Shown here in pieces: positions 42,628 through 52,499 of a stretch of 64,000 nt of DNA. Location: positions 930,001-994,000 of the forward strand of contig NZ_FOJA01000001.1 of assembly GCF_900110535.1 (NCBI RefSeq). The letters are read 5' to 3'. Below the pieces are notes generated by a model that saw only the letters and a program-made list of their open reading frames with translations, searched no databases and was not told where the DNA came from. A program made the position numbers and the translations under genes. Numbering within the stretch: the stretch's first letter is position 1; every line of letters starts with the position of its first letter. The DNA is from Halobacterium jilantaiense. GTDB lineage: Archaea; Halobacteriota; Halobacteria; Halobacteriales; Halobacteriaceae.

Positions 42628-45291
42628 CTACTCGGAGACTGGGACGGTCTCGCCGCGCACCACACGGGAGCGATTCGACGTGGCGTCTTTCTCGACGCGC
42701 ACCACGTCGTCGGCTGCGTCCACGAGCTCGTCGTCGTGGCTCACCACGACAATCTGCTCGACGCCGAGCTTGCGCATCGACTCCACGAGCTCCACGAGCT
42801 GCGAGACGTGCCCGGAGTCGAGGAACACGGTCGGTTCGTCGAGGATGAGCGGCGGCAGCGGCGCTTCCCCCTCGATGCCCTCCGCGAGCAGCCGGTAGAT
42901 GGCGGTCCGCAGACTGAGGTTGAACAGCGCGCGCTCCCCGCCGGAGAGCTGCTCGGGCTCCAGCGGCTCACCGTCCTTCTGGTAGACCGTGAGCTCGTAC
43001 TCGCCGGAGAGCTCGATGCGGGCGTACGAGTCGTTCTGGTAGACCAGCTCGAACGTCTCGTTCAGCAGGCGTTCGAGCTTCGAGACGTTCTGCTGGCGGA
43101 GTTCGGCCCGGAGCTCGCCGTACGTCGACTCCAGCTCCGAGACCTCGTCGTGGAGCGCCTGCAGGTCCTCGTAGCGGGACTGCACGCGCTCGCGCTCCTC
43201 GCGCAATTCCTCTAATCGCCGAATTTCGCCTTTCAGGTCTCCGATGTTCTCTGTGAGCTCGTCTTTCCGTTCTCGGAGATTCTTGAGTTCCGGCTCCACG
43301 TCCGCCAGGTAGTCCTCGGCGCGCGCCTTGTCGTCGCGGGCGGCCTGGACGCGGTCCTCGTCGAACTCCGCCTCCAGGTCGCGCTTGCGGTCCCGCAAGT
43401 CAGAGAGCCGGTCGCGGCGCTCCTCGTTCTGGTCGGCCAGCGACTCGCGTCTCTCCGACAGCCGCTCGGCCTCCGTCCGGTGCTCCGCGGCGTCAGTCAG
43501 AACGTCGACGAGTTCGTCGAGGACCGCCAGACGCTGCTTCAGCTCGGTCTGCTCCGCGTTCAGGTCGGCGAGCGTCTCGCGCTTCTCGGTCTCCTGCTCC
43601 CGCTTCGCCTCAGCCTCCTCGCGGGCCTCCGCGGACTCCTCGGCGAGTTCGTCGGCGCGCTCCCGTTTCTCGGTGGCCTGCTCGCGTTTCGACTCGGCGG
43701 CGTCGGCTTTCTCCTCGCGGCGCTCGACGGCAAGGTCTCGGTTCTGTTCGAGGTCCGAGACCTCGCGTTCGGCGTTCACGAGCGCCTCCGCGCGGTCGAC
43801 GCGCTCGGTCGCGTCTTCGAGGTCGCGCTCGACGGCTTCCACGTCGTCTTGCAGCTCGGCGACGCGCTTCCGGTACTCGTCGACGCTCTCGACGTGCGGA
43901 GAGCCCTCGACGGGCTGCCCGCACTCGGGGCACTTCCCCTCGTCGAGCAGCGCCTCGGCCTCGGAGACGCGGTCCTCGGCGGACTGGAGGTCGGCTCGGA
44001 GCGCCTCGCGCTGCTCACGGAGGTCCTCGCGCTCGCGCTCGGCGTCGGACAGGAACGACTCGGCGTCGCCGAACTCCACGGGTGCGTCCTCGAACGCCGC
44101 CTTCTCGTCCGCGATTTGCTCGTCCAGTTCCTCAATTCGCTCGACGGCGGCCTCTCGCTCGCCGTCGGCCTCGTCGGCTTCGGCGGCGAGCGCGTCGGCC
44201 TCCTCGCGCAGGGATTCGGCGCGCTCTTCGAGGTCGTCGGCGCGCTCCGCGGCGCTGTCGGCCTGCTCGGAGAGCCGGGAGGCCTCCGGAGCCACCTCGC
44301 TCACCTGCTCGGTCACGGCCTCGCGCTCTGTCTCGACGGCCTCGCGTTCGGCTTCGGCAGCCTCGACGTCGGGGTCGTCGAGGCCGGCCTCGGTCGCGAG
44401 GTCGGCGGCCTTGTCGCCGCGGTCGCTCGCGCGCTCGCGGTGCTCGCTGGCGCGTTCGGCGAGGTCCTCGCGCTCGCTCTCGGCCTCGGCGACGGCCTCC
44501 CGGACCTCCCCGATTTTCTCCGTGACGGCTTCGAGTTCCTCGCGTTTCTCCTCGTAGCGCTCCAGGACGTCCTCGGCGTCGTCGAGGGTCTCCTGGGCGC
44601 GCTCGCGCTGCGCCTCGTAGTTCTCGACGTTCTCGGTCACCTCGGCGAGCTCGGATTTCAGGGCCGCGAGCCGGTCGTGGGGGTCCTGGTCTTCCTTCTC
44701 CGCAATCTGGTCGTCGAGCCTGTCGAGTTGCCCCTCGACGTTACTCTTCACGTCCTCCACGCCGAGGCGGGCGTCGCTGGCGCGCTCCCGGTAGTCTTCG
44801 AGTTTCCCGAGCTGGAGCAGGTCGTCGATCATGTCCTGTCGCGTGCTCGGCGAGGCGTTGATGAGCTTGTTCACCTCGCCCTGCCGGACGTACGCGCAGT
44901 TCACGAACGCCTCGGCGTCCATCCGCAGGAGGTCCGCGACGTGGGCTTCCACGTCCCGGGCACCCTCGACCTGGCCGGAGGGCGTCTCCAGCACGCAGTC
45001 CGCCGTCGTCGCGCGGTCACCGGTGTACCGCACGCGCCGGTGGACGTGGTAGTCACCGCCCGCGTGCTCGAACCAGAGGTCGATTTCGGCCTCCTCCTCG
45101 CCGATGGTCACGACCTCGTCGAGGGTCTTGTCGAGCGCGGTGGCACCGTACAGCGCGAAGAAACACGCCTCCAGCAGGCTGGACTTCCCGCTGCCGTTCA
45201 GCCCGTGGATGACCGTCACGCCTCGGTCGAGGGTGACGTCGGCGTCCTCGTAACACTTGAAGTTCCGCAGCGAGAGTCGCGTGAATTTCAC
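42628..45291 (-). CDS. rad50: DNA double-strand break repair ATPase Rad50
   Basis: 887-residue SMC-like ATPase. Walker A is [23 protein letters not shown] (about 30-50); two long charged coiled-coil arms are separated by the zinc hook [11 protein letters not shown] (CxxC about 452-455); the C-terminal lobe has [21 protein letters not shown] (signature) and [18 protein letters not shown] (Walker B, D-loop). It tethers DNA ends with Mre11. Overlaps mre11 by four bases. Confidence 0.97.
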   Translation of the reverse strand: MKFTRLSLRNFKCYEDADVTLDRGVTVIHGLNGSGKSSLLEACFFALYGATALDKTLDEVVTIGEEEAEIDLWFEHAGGDYHVHRRVRYTGDRATTADCVLETPSGQVEGARDVEAHVADLLRMDAEAFVNCAYVRQGEVNKLINASPSTRQDMIDDLLQLGKLEDYRERASDARLGVEDVKSNVEGQLDRLDDQIAEKEDQDPHDRLAALKSELAEVTENVENYEAQRERAQETLDDAEDVLERYEEKREELEAVTEKIGEVREAVAEAESEREDLAERASEHRERASDRGDKAADLATEAGLDDPDVEAAEAEREAVETEREAVTEQVSEVAPEASRLSEQADSAAERADDLEERAESLREEADALAAEADEADGEREAAVERIEELDEQIADEKAAFEDAPVEFGDAESFLSDAEREREDLREQREALRADLQSAEDRVSEAEALLDEGKCPECGQPVEGSPHVESVDEYRKRVAELQDDVEAVERDLEDATERVDRAEALVNAEREVSDLEQNRDLAVERREEKADAAESKREQATEKRERADELAEESAEAREEAEAKREQETEKRETLADLNAEQTELKQRLAVLDELVDVLTDAAEHRTEAERLSERRESLADQNEERRDRLSDLRDRKRDLEAEFDEDRVQAARDDKARAEDYLADVEPELKNLRERKDELTENIGDLKGEIRRLEELREERERVQSRYEDLQALHDEVSELESTYGELRAELRQQNVSKLERLLNETFELVYQNDSYARIELSGEYELTVYQKDGEPLEPEQLSGGERALFNLSLRTAIYRLLAEGIEGEAPLPPLILDEPTVFLDSGHVSQLVELVESMRKLGVEQIVVVSHDDELVDAADDVVRVEKDATSNRSRVVRGETVPVSE

Positions 45292-46511
45292 AGGAAGTCC
45301 TCCATGGTGGCGGTCTGAGAGTCGTCGTCTCCGGCGTCGGCACCCGCCTCGGTACCGGAGTCAGTCGCACTCGCTTCGTCCTCGTTCCCGTCCTCGTCGC
45401 TCCCGGCGTCGAGGCCGCCGTCGTCGCCGTCGAGGACCGCTTCAGCGCGCTGTTTCACGCGCTCCCGGACGTTGCCGCCGGCAATTGTGGCGTCCCGAAC
45501 CGTCTGGTCGACGTCCAGCGCCGGCTCGCTGAGCCCCATCTCACGGACGCGCTCTCTGACGGCGTCGTCGGGGTCGGCGAACGACACCTCGACGTCGGAC
45601 TCGCTGTCGACCTCGCGGCGGTCGTTCACCCGCGTGAGGAGCGCGCCGTGGTCGTCGCCGAAGCGCTCGATTTCGGCCGGCGTGACGTTCTCGCCGTCGC
45701 CCTCGACGGTCACGACGACGACGGCGTCCGTGAGGTCGTGCTCGCGGAGGCGCTCCTGAACGAACGCCGTGCCGTCCTCCGAGCCCAGGTCGACGTCCAC
45801 GAACACGAAGTCGCGGGTGTCGATGCCCTTCCGGGAGATGGCGACGTCCTCGTCGAACTCGACGACGTTGTAGCCGCGGGGGTCGCGTTCGCTCGCGCTC
45901 GCGCGCTCTGTCGACCCGCAGTAGGTCACCCAGGTGTCGTCGACCTGGGCGGTGTCGGCGGCGTGGTTGTCCCCGAGCAGGACGGCGTCGAAGTCGACGG
46001 TCGATTCGCGCAGGACGGCGTCGAGGTCCCAGTCGGCGTGCGGGAACGGCGTGAACAGGCCGTGGGAGACGAGCGCCGCGCGGTCGGCGTCGTGGGCGTC
46101 GAACTCGTAGTCGAGGTCGTCGCGCTTCGACTCGGGGACGTAGTCCAGCCCGTAGAACGCCGTGTCCCCGACGCGTCGTGGCGAGTCGCCGAGGCGCTCG
46201 GCGAGCCCGAGCGTCTCGAAGAGGTCGAGCCACTGGGCGTCCCGCGTGCCCTCGTGGTTGCCGACGACGGCGAGGAAGGGGATGTCGGCGTCCCGGAGCG
46301 GCCGCAGCACCGAGATGGTGTCGAGGATGTCCCGGAGGCCGGGCTGTCGGTCGTGGTAGAGGTCGCCGGCGTGGACGACGGCGTCGACGTCCTCGGCGAC
46401 GGCGTCCTCGACGACCGCCCGGAAGGCGTCGAGGAAGTCCTGTCTGCGCTCGGGGGCGTGGTACTGGCGGTACCCGAGGTGGGTGTCCCCCGTGTGGATG
46501 ACGCGAGCCAT
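45288..46511 (-). CDS. mre11: DNA repair nuclease Mre11
   Basis: 407-residue phosphoesterase-fold nuclease, partner of Rad50. Motifs in order: [51 protein letters not shown] and [10 protein letters not shown]. The C-terminal region is acidic and ends with a low-complexity tail ([32 protein letters not shown]). A TATA-like TTTATCC (minus, about 46537-46543) lies near 27-30 bases before the ATG. Confidence 0.96.
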   Translation of the reverse strand: MARVIHTGDTHLGYRQYHAPERRQDFLDAFRAVVEDAVAEDVDAVVHAGDLYHDRQPGLRDILDTISVLRPLRDADIPFLAVVGNHEGTRDAQWLDLFETLGLAERLGDSPRRVGDTAFYGLDYVPESKRDDLDYEFDAHDADRAALVSHGLFTPFPHADWDLDAVLRESTVDFDAVLLGDNHAADTAQVDDTWVTYCGSTERASASERDPRGYNVVEFDEDVAISRKGIDTRDFVFVDVDLGSEDGTAFVQERLREHDLTDAVVVVTVEGDGENVTPAEIERFGDDHGALLTRVNDRREVDSESDVEVSFADPDDAVRERVREMGLSEPALDVDQTVRDATIAGGNVRERVKQRAEAVLDGDDGGLDAGSDEDGNEDEASATDSGTEAGADAGDDDSQTATMEDFL

Positions 46512-46670
46512 GTACTGCCAGAGTGTAGCGGTACCCCGGATAAAGCTTCGGCGCTCGGCGCGCCGGAGAGTGCGCGTGGCGTCGGCTGTTCGGGAGCGAT
46601 TGACGGGAGAGCAGCGAGCGCGGGGAGTCTGGGCGACCGCTGGGTTGGCTCGACCGTCGTGGAGACCGAG

Positions 46671-46913
46671 TCAGGTCAGCGTGTAGAGGCGCTTGCGGGC
46701 GTCCGAGAACGAGAAGCGGGACTCGACCACGTCCTGTTCTTCGAGGCGGGTGAGCGCGTAGCGCACCGTACGGTCGGGCAGCAGCGTCTCCTCGGCGAGT
46801 TCGCTCTGGGAGAGCGTGTCGTTGTACTCCAGAACCTTGGCGACGAGCTTCGCGCTCGGCGGCAGGTCTTCGAGTGCTTCCACGGTGTCGGCGTCGATGG
46901 CTGTCGCGCTCAT
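46671..46913 (-). CDS. Winged-helix transcriptional regulator
   Basis: 80-residue single-domain regulator of the MarR/TrmB-like type: PPSAKLVAKVLEYNDTLSQSELAEETLLPDRTVRYALTRLEEQDVVESRFSFSDARKRLYTL. The helix-turn-helix (SQSELAEETLLPDRTVRYALTRL) and wing are clear; there is no ligand domain. Very common beside PAN in haloarchaea. ATG at 46913 sits about 28-35 bases after a TATA-like ACAATTATGC on the minus strand. Divergent from pan. Confidence 0.85.
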   Translation of the reverse strand: MSATAIDADTVEALEDLPPSAKLVAKVLEYNDTLSQSELAEETLLPDRTVRYALTRLEEQDVVESRFSFSDARKRLYTLT

Positions 46914-47036
46914 ACCCACCGATACCGAATGCACTTGCATAATTGTTCCGGATTTGAAAATGCGTGTTAGTAATTTCTTTTGGGTGAGGTACGACCACCC
47001 GAAGCCTCTTGTGCGGCAGCGACCTACCTCGGTGTG

Positions 47037-48257
47037 ATGACCGACACCGTCGAGGACGTGGAGCTCCCCTACGACGACAGCGCCTCTCAACAGGAGAAAC
47101 TCGAGGCGCTAGAGGAGCAACTCTCTACCCTCGAAGAGGAGAACGAGGAGATGCGCGACCGGCTGCTCGACGCCAACGCAGAGAACAACAAGTACCAGCA
47201 GAAGCTCGAGCGGCTCTCTCACGAGAACAAGAAGCTCAAGCAGTCCCCGCTGTTCATCGCGACCGTCCAGGAACTGAACGACGAGGGTGCCGTAATCAAG
47301 CAGCACGGCAACAACCAGGAGGCCCTCACCGAGGTCACGGATGAACTCCGCGAGGACCTCGAACCCGGCGCTCGCGTGGCCGTCAACAACTCGCTGTCCG
47401 TCGTCCGCCGGCTGGACGACGAGGCGGACGTCCGCGCCCGCGTGATGGAAGTCGAGCAGTCCCCCGACGTCGGCTACGAGGACGTCGGTGGGCTCGACGA
47501 GCAGCTCCGGGAGGTCCGGGAGACCGTCGAACTTCCGATGAAGAACCCCGGGCTGTTCGAGACCGTGGGCATCGACCCGCCGAGCGGCGTGCTGCTGCAC
47601 GGGCCGCCGGGCACCGGGAAGACCCTGATGGCGAAGGCCGTCGCGAAGCAGACCGACGCCACCTTCATCAAGATGGCCGGCTCGGAACTCGTCCACAAGT
47701 TCATCGGCGAGGGCGCGAAGCTCGTCCGCGACCTCTTCCAGGTCGCCCGCGACCACGAGCCCGCCGTCGTCTTCATCGACGAGATCGACGCCATCGCGTC
47801 GAAGCGGACGGACTCGAAGACCTCGGGCGACGCCGAGGTCCAGCGCACGATGATGCAGCTGCTCTCGGAGATGGACGGCTTCGACGAGCGCGGCGACATC
47901 CGCATCATCGCCGCCACCAACCGCTTCGACATGCTCGACCGCGCCATCCTCCGGCCCGGCCGCTTCGACCGCCTCATCGAAGTGCCGAACCCCGACGCCG
48001 AGGGCCGCGAGAAGATCTTCAAGATCCACACCCGCGACATGAACGTCGCCGACGACGTCGACTTCGCGGAGCTGGCGGCCGACACCGACGACCTCTCCGG
48101 CGCGGACGTGAAAGCCATCACGACCGAGGCGGGGATGTTCGCCATCCGCGACGACCGCCAGGAGGTCACGATGCAGGACTTCCGGTCGGCCCGCGAGAAG
48201 CTCGAACAGGACAGTGACGCGGAGGCGTCCGCCGAGCCGTCCCGGACGTTCGCCTAG
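47037..48257 (+). CDS. pan: Proteasome-activating nucleotidase (AAA+ ATPase)
   Basis: 406-residue unfoldase that feeds proteins to the 20S proteasome. An N-terminal coiled coil (about 15-75) and an OB domain are followed by the AAA module: Walker [19 protein letters not shown] (about 188-205), Walker [16 protein letters not shown], and second region of homology [21 protein letters not shown]. The C-terminus is EPSRTFA, which lacks the HbYX tyrosine used by many PANs to open the proteasome gate. ATG at 47037 chosen; the frame is open further upstream. Confidence 0.95.
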   Translation: MTDTVEDVELPYDDSASQQEKLEALEEQLSTLEEENEEMRDRLLDANAENNKYQQKLERLSHENKKLKQSPLFIATVQELNDEGAVIKQHGNNQEALTEVTDELREDLEPGARVAVNNSLSVVRRLDDEADVRARVMEVEQSPDVGYEDVGGLDEQLREVRETVELPMKNPGLFETVGIDPPSGVLLHGPPGTGKTLMAKAVAKQTDATFIKMAGSELVHKFIGEGAKLVRDLFQVARDHEPAVVFIDEIDAIASKRTDSKTSGDAEVQRTMMQLLSEMDGFDERGDIRIIAATNRFDMLDRAILRPGRFDRLIEVPNPDAEGREKIFKIHTRDMNVADDVDFAELAADTDDLSGADVKAITTEAGMFAIRDDRQEVTMQDFRSAREKLEQDSDAEASAEPSRTFA

Positions 48258-48404
48258 GCCGCTCTCTGGCTGTTTTCCGTTTCAGTTTCCAGTCGATAGC
48301 CGTCGGGCTGCTCCCGGAGTCGTCACCGACGCTGCCACGAGACAGACGGAGAGACAGCGTCGGCTGTGTGGCGTCGGAGACCGCAGCCTGCGACGGAACC
48401 CGCC

Positions 48405-48539
48405 TCAGAGCGCGGAGAACACGAAGTACGGCACGAGGAACAGCGCGACGGTCATCGCGGCGAGCACGAGGCCGTAGCTGCCGAACGTCGCCAGGGCCGT
48501 CCAGTAGGAGTCGTGGTCGAACTGGTCGAGCGCGTCCAT
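48405..48539 (-). CDS. Tiny single-helix membrane protein
   Basis: 44 residues: polar start MDALDQFDHDSYWTALATFGSYG and one transmembrane helix LVLAAMTVALFLVPYFVF. The pattern is typical of small haloarchaeal membrane proteins, with no known role. ATG at 48539. Convergent with pan; the 147-base gap between them holds no other gene. Confidence 0.65.
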   Translation of the reverse strand: MDALDQFDHDSYWTALATFGSYGLVLAAMTVALFLVPYFVFSAL

Positions 48540-48607
48540 ACCTCGATGTCCGCGCGGCGCGCCGTAAGCGTTGCCATCAGTCACCCGACCGCGGCCCGGG
48601 CGTCCAG

Positions 48608-48805
48608 TCAGTTGACGATGTCGCCGATGCGCCGGGGCTCGCCGGAGAGCGCGGGGTTCGGTTCGACGAGTTGGAGCACCTCGTGGTCGGTGACGTCGTC
48701 GTAGTTCTTCTCCGTGGCTTCCTCGATGAGGTCCTTCTCCATGCGGAACTCGGTGCCCTCGTACACCACGTCCACGCCGTCGTCTTCGAAGGAGAGCGTC
48801 GTCAT
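48608..48805 (-). CDS. Small conserved haloarchaeal protein (DUF5800-like)
   Basis: 65-residue acidic protein: MTTLSFEDDGVDVVYEGTEF, EKDLIEEATEKNYDDVTDHEV and LQLVEPNPALSGEPRRIGDIV. It matches the DUF5800 family as I remember it; no function is known. Same strand as the tiny membrane protein, 68 bases upstream of it. Divergent from the bactofilin-like gene. Confidence 0.8.
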   Translation of the reverse strand: MTTLSFEDDGVDVVYEGTEFRMEKDLIEEATEKNYDDVTDHEVLQLVEPNPALSGEPRRIGDIVN

Positions 48806-48870
48806 GTCCGAGAGTACGCGCCCACAGACTAAACCCCGTCGTCTGACGCTCGTCTGACGGTCTCGCGGGG

Positions 48871-48878
48871 TTTATAGC
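48871..48878 (+). promoter_or_regulatory. TATA box of the bactofilin-like gene
   Basis: TTTATAGC is 23-30 bases before the GTG at 48901. This fits a leaderless or near-leaderless mRNA and argues for that start rather than GTG 48880, which lies only two bases after the box. Confidence 0.6.
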
Positions 48879-48900
48879 TGTGCGACATCTGGAGGCCCGT

Positions 48901-49746
48901 GTGCTCGGCCCGAACCCGATCGACCGGCTCCGGATACCCGACGACACCACCGTCGAGGAGCACGACCTCGTCACCGACGGTGACGTGCTCGTCGGCGGGC
49001 AGTCGACGGTCGAACTCGGGGTTCGCGGCCGCAGCGTCGTCGCGGGCGAACGCGTCTCCTTCGACGGCGACATCGAAGCCGAGGGCGACTGCCGACTCGA
49101 CATGTGGTGTGAGGTCGACGGCAACGTCCTCGCCGAGAAAGACGCCTACCTCGGCGAGCGCGCCCACATCACGGGCCGGCTCGTCGTCGGCGGCGACCTC
49201 GACATCGGCGACGACGTCGACATCGAGGAGGGCTTCGAGGCCTCCGGCTGGATTGTCATCCGGAACCCGATGCCCACCCTCACGTTCTTCGTCATGTACG
49301 TCACGCACCTCCTCCAGCTCGGCGAGGAGGAGGAAGCCCAGGACCTCGTCGAGGAGCTGGCGGCCGACGGCGACCGAGACCCCCTCACGATTCCCCGGTC
49401 TGGGAGCGTCTCCGACGACGCCTGGCGCGTCTCCACGCCGGCGACCATCGGCGACAACTGCCGGCTGCACGGCAACATCCGCGCGACCGAAATCGACGTC
49501 GGGCGCGGAAACAACGTCTTCGGGAGTCTGCGCGCCCAAGACGACGTGACGGTGGGTGCCGGCACGAAGATCCACGGCGACGTGACAACCCGGGACGGGA
49601 ACGTCCACGTGCAGGGGGACGCGGTCGTCCTCGGGGACGTCTCCGGCCACGACGTGACCATCGACGAGGCCGCGGACGTCGACGGCATCATCCGCGCTCG
49701 CGGCGAGATGCGGCTCGGCAGCTCCACCGACCGGGACGCCGAGTGA
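48901..49746 (+). CDS. Bactofilin-like polymer-forming protein
   Basis: 281 residues with many short beta-helix rungs: DVLVGGQSTVELGVRGRSVVAGERVSFDGDIEAEGDCRLD, HITGRLVVGGDLDIGDDVDIEEG and, near the C-terminus, VTVGAGTKIHGDVTTRDGNVHVQGDAVVLGDVSGHDVTIDEAADVDGIIRARGEMRLG. A hydrophobic helix-like insertion (MPTLTFFVMYVTHLLQLGEEEEAQDLVEEL) interrupts the repeats. Haloarchaeal bactofilin homologues have been linked to cell shape; a scaffolding role is inferred. GTG 48901 chosen from promoter position and GGAGG upstream. Confidence 0.82.
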   Translation: MLGPNPIDRLRIPDDTTVEEHDLVTDGDVLVGGQSTVELGVRGRSVVAGERVSFDGDIEAEGDCRLDMWCEVDGNVLAEKDAYLGERAHITGRLVVGGDLDIGDDVDIEEGFEASGWIVIRNPMPTLTFFVMYVTHLLQLGEEEEAQDLVEELAADGDRDPLTIPRSGSVSDDAWRVSTPATIGDNCRLHGNIRATEIDVGRGNNVFGSLRAQDDVTVGAGTKIHGDVTTRDGNVHVQGDAVVLGDVSGHDVTIDEAADVDGIIRARGEMRLGSSTDRDAE

Positions 49747-49796
49747 CTCGGCCGGACCGCCAGGTTTCTTGATTGGTCCGCGACCATCCAGCAGTG

Positions 49797-50078
49797 ATGC
49801 CCTCCCCCGACGATGACAGTGCGACGGGCCAGTCGTTGAACGGTGACCACGAGCCGCGGTGGCTGGGCGTGCGCCTGCTCCCGGCGGCGGTGCTCGCGTG
49901 GCTCGGCGTACTCGCGTTGCTCACCGGAGTTCACGGCGTCTGGTGGATGCTCGGCGAGTCGACCCCCGCACACGCCGGATACGGCGTCCCGAGTCTGCTG
50001 TGGGACAGCGCGCTCGTGTTCGTCGGCGTCTACTTCCTGACAGTGGCCGTCGGGAGCGCTGCCGACCGACTGGGTTAG
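49797..50078 (+). CDS. Small two-helix membrane protein
   Basis: 93 residues: hydrophilic start MPSPDDDSATGQSLNGDHEPRW, helix LLPAAVLAWLGVLALLTGVHGVWWML, then ALVFVGVYFLTVAVGSAA. No recognised family. ATG at 49797; the 3' end overlaps the CNNM-type gene tail to tail by four bases. Confidence 0.65.
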   Translation: MPSPDDDSATGQSLNGDHEPRWLGVRLLPAAVLAWLGVLALLTGVHGVWWMLGESTPAHAGYGVPSLLWDSALVFVGVYFLTVAVGSAADRLG

Positions 50079-51181
50079 GACTGGGACTTCTCGGCCGCCT
50101 CGTCGAACGGGTCCTCGACGTCGCCGGCGATGGCTTCCAGCGCGTCCGTGACTGTGAGCATCCCCACCACGCTGCCCGAGTCGGGGTCGGTGACGAACGC
50201 GAGTTCCTGCCGTTCGGCCTGGAAGCGGTCGATTGCGTCACTGACGGACATGTCGGCGTCGAAGACCAGCGGCGGGTGCGCGACGTCTTCGAGGGCGAGC
50301 GTGCCGTCCCGGAGGTCGTCGAGGTCCCGGAAGACTTCGGGGAGGTAGACGACGCCCCTGAAGTCGTCCATCGACTCGCCGACCAGCGGGTACCGGACGT
50401 GGGGGGCGTCGGCCATCCTGTCGAGGTTCGTCTCCAGATCGTCGGTCGTGGAGACGGCGACGACCTCGTCGACCGGGACGGCTTCGTCGCCGACGGGGAT
50501 GCGGTCGATGTCGAGCGCGCCGATGACTTCCTCCCGGCGCTCGTCGGGAATCTCCGTTCCACTGAGCAGGTCGCCCATCCGGCTCCGGAGGTCGGAGCGG
50601 CCGTCGATTGGGGGTTCGCCCTCGGCCTCTTCTTCCGTCCACGAGCGCGTCATCTCGACGCCGACGAGAGAGAGAATCGCCTTGGCGGTGTAGTCACCGG
50701 CGCGAATGATGGGCGACATGGTTCGCGTCCACCAGTAGTGCAGCGGGGCGCAGTAGTTCGCGACCGTCTTCGCGCGCTCGACACCGAGGTAGGTGGGTGC
50801 CTGCTCGGCGAGCACGAGGTGGGCGACGTTCATCACGGCGAGGGCGACCAGCACGGAGAGCGTCGCGGTGGACGCCGCGCCGAACCCGACGAGTTCGAGA
50901 ACGGGTGCGAACAGCACTGCGAGCGCCGGTTCCGCGACGACGCCCAGCCCGACAGAACAGACGGTGATACCCAGCTGGCAGCCCGTCAGGTAGATTTCGA
51001 GGCGGTCGGTCATCTCCCACGCCCGGCGGAGCCCAGCCGTCTCCTGGAACTCCGACTCGTCGAACTGTCGGACGCGAGTGAGCGCGAACTCGGTCGCGAC
51101 GAAGAAGCCGTTGCCGGCGAGGAGGACGATGCCGCCGAGGATGCGCAGCGCGGTCACCGGCGTGATTTCGCCAGTAGACAT
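50075..51181 (-). CDS. CNNM/CorC-type transporter (DUF21 plus CBS pair)
   Basis: 368 residues. The N-terminal DUF21 membrane domain has about three or four helices and the motif NGFFVATEFALTRVRQFDESEF (about 24-45). Two CBS domains follow (about 205-350), with HPPLVFDADMSVSDAIDRFQAERQELAFVTDPDSGSVVGMLTVTDALEAI. The usual C-terminal CorC domain is absent, which matches many haloarchaeal copies. Family members handle Mg2+ or Co2+ efflux, or Na+-coupled Mg2+ transport. ATG at 51181 follows by homology. Confidence 0.87.
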   Translation of the reverse strand: MSTGEITPVTALRILGGIVLLAGNGFFVATEFALTRVRQFDESEFQETAGLRRAWEMTDRLEIYLTGCQLGITVCSVGLGVVAEPALAVLFAPVLELVGFGAASTATLSVLVALAVMNVAHLVLAEQAPTYLGVERAKTVANYCAPLHYWWTRTMSPIIRAGDYTAKAILSLVGVEMTRSWTEEEAEGEPPIDGRSDLRSRMGDLLSGTEIPDERREEVIGALDIDRIPVGDEAVPVDEVVAVSTTDDLETNLDRMADAPHVRYPLVGESMDDFRGVVYLPEVFRDLDDLRDGTLALEDVAHPPLVFDADMSVSDAIDRFQAERQELAFVTDPDSGSVVGMLTVTDALEAIAGDVEDPFDEAAEKSQS

Positions 51182-51290
51182 ACCGGGAGCATGACGAACC
51201 GGCCCCAAAGACGTGTCGACCTCGATACACGGAGCGGACGGCGGGCACCCAACCGAAAGACGCTTTCCGGCTTCGAGAGAACCGTCTGGT

Positions 51291-52472
51291 ATGCTCTCTA
51301 TCGCGCTTGCCGGGAAGCCGAACGCCGGCAAGTCGACGTTCTACACGGCGGCGACACGGTCGGAGGTGGACGTGGCGAACTACCCGTTCACCACCATCGA
51401 CGCGAACCGGGGCGTGACCCACGTGCGGACCGAGTGCCCGTGCCTGACCCGCGACGAGCGCTGCGGCCACGAGCACTGCCACGACGGGAAGCGGTACGTG
51501 CCGGTGGAGCTACTGGACGTGGCGGGGCTGGTGCCGGGCGCTCACGAGGGCCGCGGGCTCGGCAACCAGTTCCTCGACGAGCTGTCGAACGCCGACGTCA
51601 TCGTGAACGTCGTGGACGCCTCCGGCGCGACGAACGCGGAGGGCGAGCCCGTCGAGGTCGGCGAACACGACCCGGTCGACGACATCGACTTCGTGGAGGA
51701 AGAGATGGACCTCTGGCTAGCGGGCATCGTGGAGGACAACTGGGAGAGCGTCGAGCGGGCGTCTCGCTCGCCCGGCTTCGACATCGAGGAGGCCGTCACG
51801 GACATGATGACGGGATTCGGCGCGAGCGAGTATCAGGTCGCGGCCGTCCTCCGGGACATCGACTACCCCGAGGACCCGATTCAGTGGTCGGACGACGACC
51901 GGGAGGCGCTCGCCCGGGGCGTCCGCGAGCGCACGAAGCCCATCGTCGTCGTCGCGAACAAGGTCGACGTGGCACCCGAGGAGAACGTCCAGCGGCTGCT
52001 GGACCTCGACAAGCCCGTGATTCCCGCGACGGCGCAGGGCGAACTCGCGCTGCGACGCGGCGACGACGCGGGCATCCTCGACTACGACCCCGGCGACGAG
52101 GACTTCGAAATTACGGGCGACGTGGGTGACGAGCAGCGCGAGACGCTCGACGACCTCCGGGCGACGATGCAGGAGTACGGCGGCACGGGCATCCAGGGCG
52201 CACTCGACTACGCCGTCTACGACCTCCTCGACATGGTGACGGCGTTCCCCGTCCAGGACCAGTCGAAGTGGACCGACGCGAAGGGCAACGTCCTCCCCGA
52301 CGCCTTCCTCCTCGAATCGGGGGCGACGCCCGTCGACCTCGCGTACGCCGTCCACTCGGACATCGGGGACGGCTACCTCCACGCGGTCAACGCGAAGAGC
52401 AAACGAGAGGTCGGCGAGGACTACGAACTCGACGAGGGCGACGTGGTGAAAATCGTCTCCACCGCGAAGTAG
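51291..52472 (+). CDS. YchF/OBG-related GTPase with TGS domain
   Basis: 393-residue translation-associated P-loop NTPase. G1 is LAGKPNAGKSTFYTAAT, switch region YPFTTIDANRGV, G3 LLDVAGLVPGAHEGRGLG and G4 VVVANKVDVAP. A cysteine/histidine-rich insertion (TECPCLTRDERCGHEHCHDG, about 47-66) sits after switch I. The C-terminal TGS region has DAFLLESGATPVDLAYAVHSDIGDGYLHAVNAKSKREVG. The NKVD motif predicts GTP rather than ATP preference. ATG at 51291 begins directly with the P-loop domain. Divergent from the CNNM gene. Confidence 0.88.
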   Translation: MLSIALAGKPNAGKSTFYTAATRSEVDVANYPFTTIDANRGVTHVRTECPCLTRDERCGHEHCHDGKRYVPVELLDVAGLVPGAHEGRGLGNQFLDELSNADVIVNVVDASGATNAEGEPVEVGEHDPVDDIDFVEEEMDLWLAGIVEDNWESVERASRSPGFDIEEAVTDMMTGFGASEYQVAAVLRDIDYPEDPIQWSDDDREALARGVRERTKPIVVVANKVDVAPEENVQRLLDLDKPVIPATAQGELALRRGDDAGILDYDPGDEDFEITGDVGDEQRETLDDLRATMQEYGGTGIQGALDYAVYDLLDMVTAFPVQDQSKWTDAKGNVLPDAFLLESGATPVDLAYAVHSDIGDGYLHAVNAKSKREVGEDYELDEGDVVKIVSTAK

Positions 52473-52499
52473 CCGGACGGCGCTCCGTCCCGCTCGCTC

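Noticed and set aside
43000-44900. Internal repeats in rad50 as a repeat element
   Set aside because: The repetitive E/R/A-rich codons encode coiled-coil arms, not a DNA repeat.
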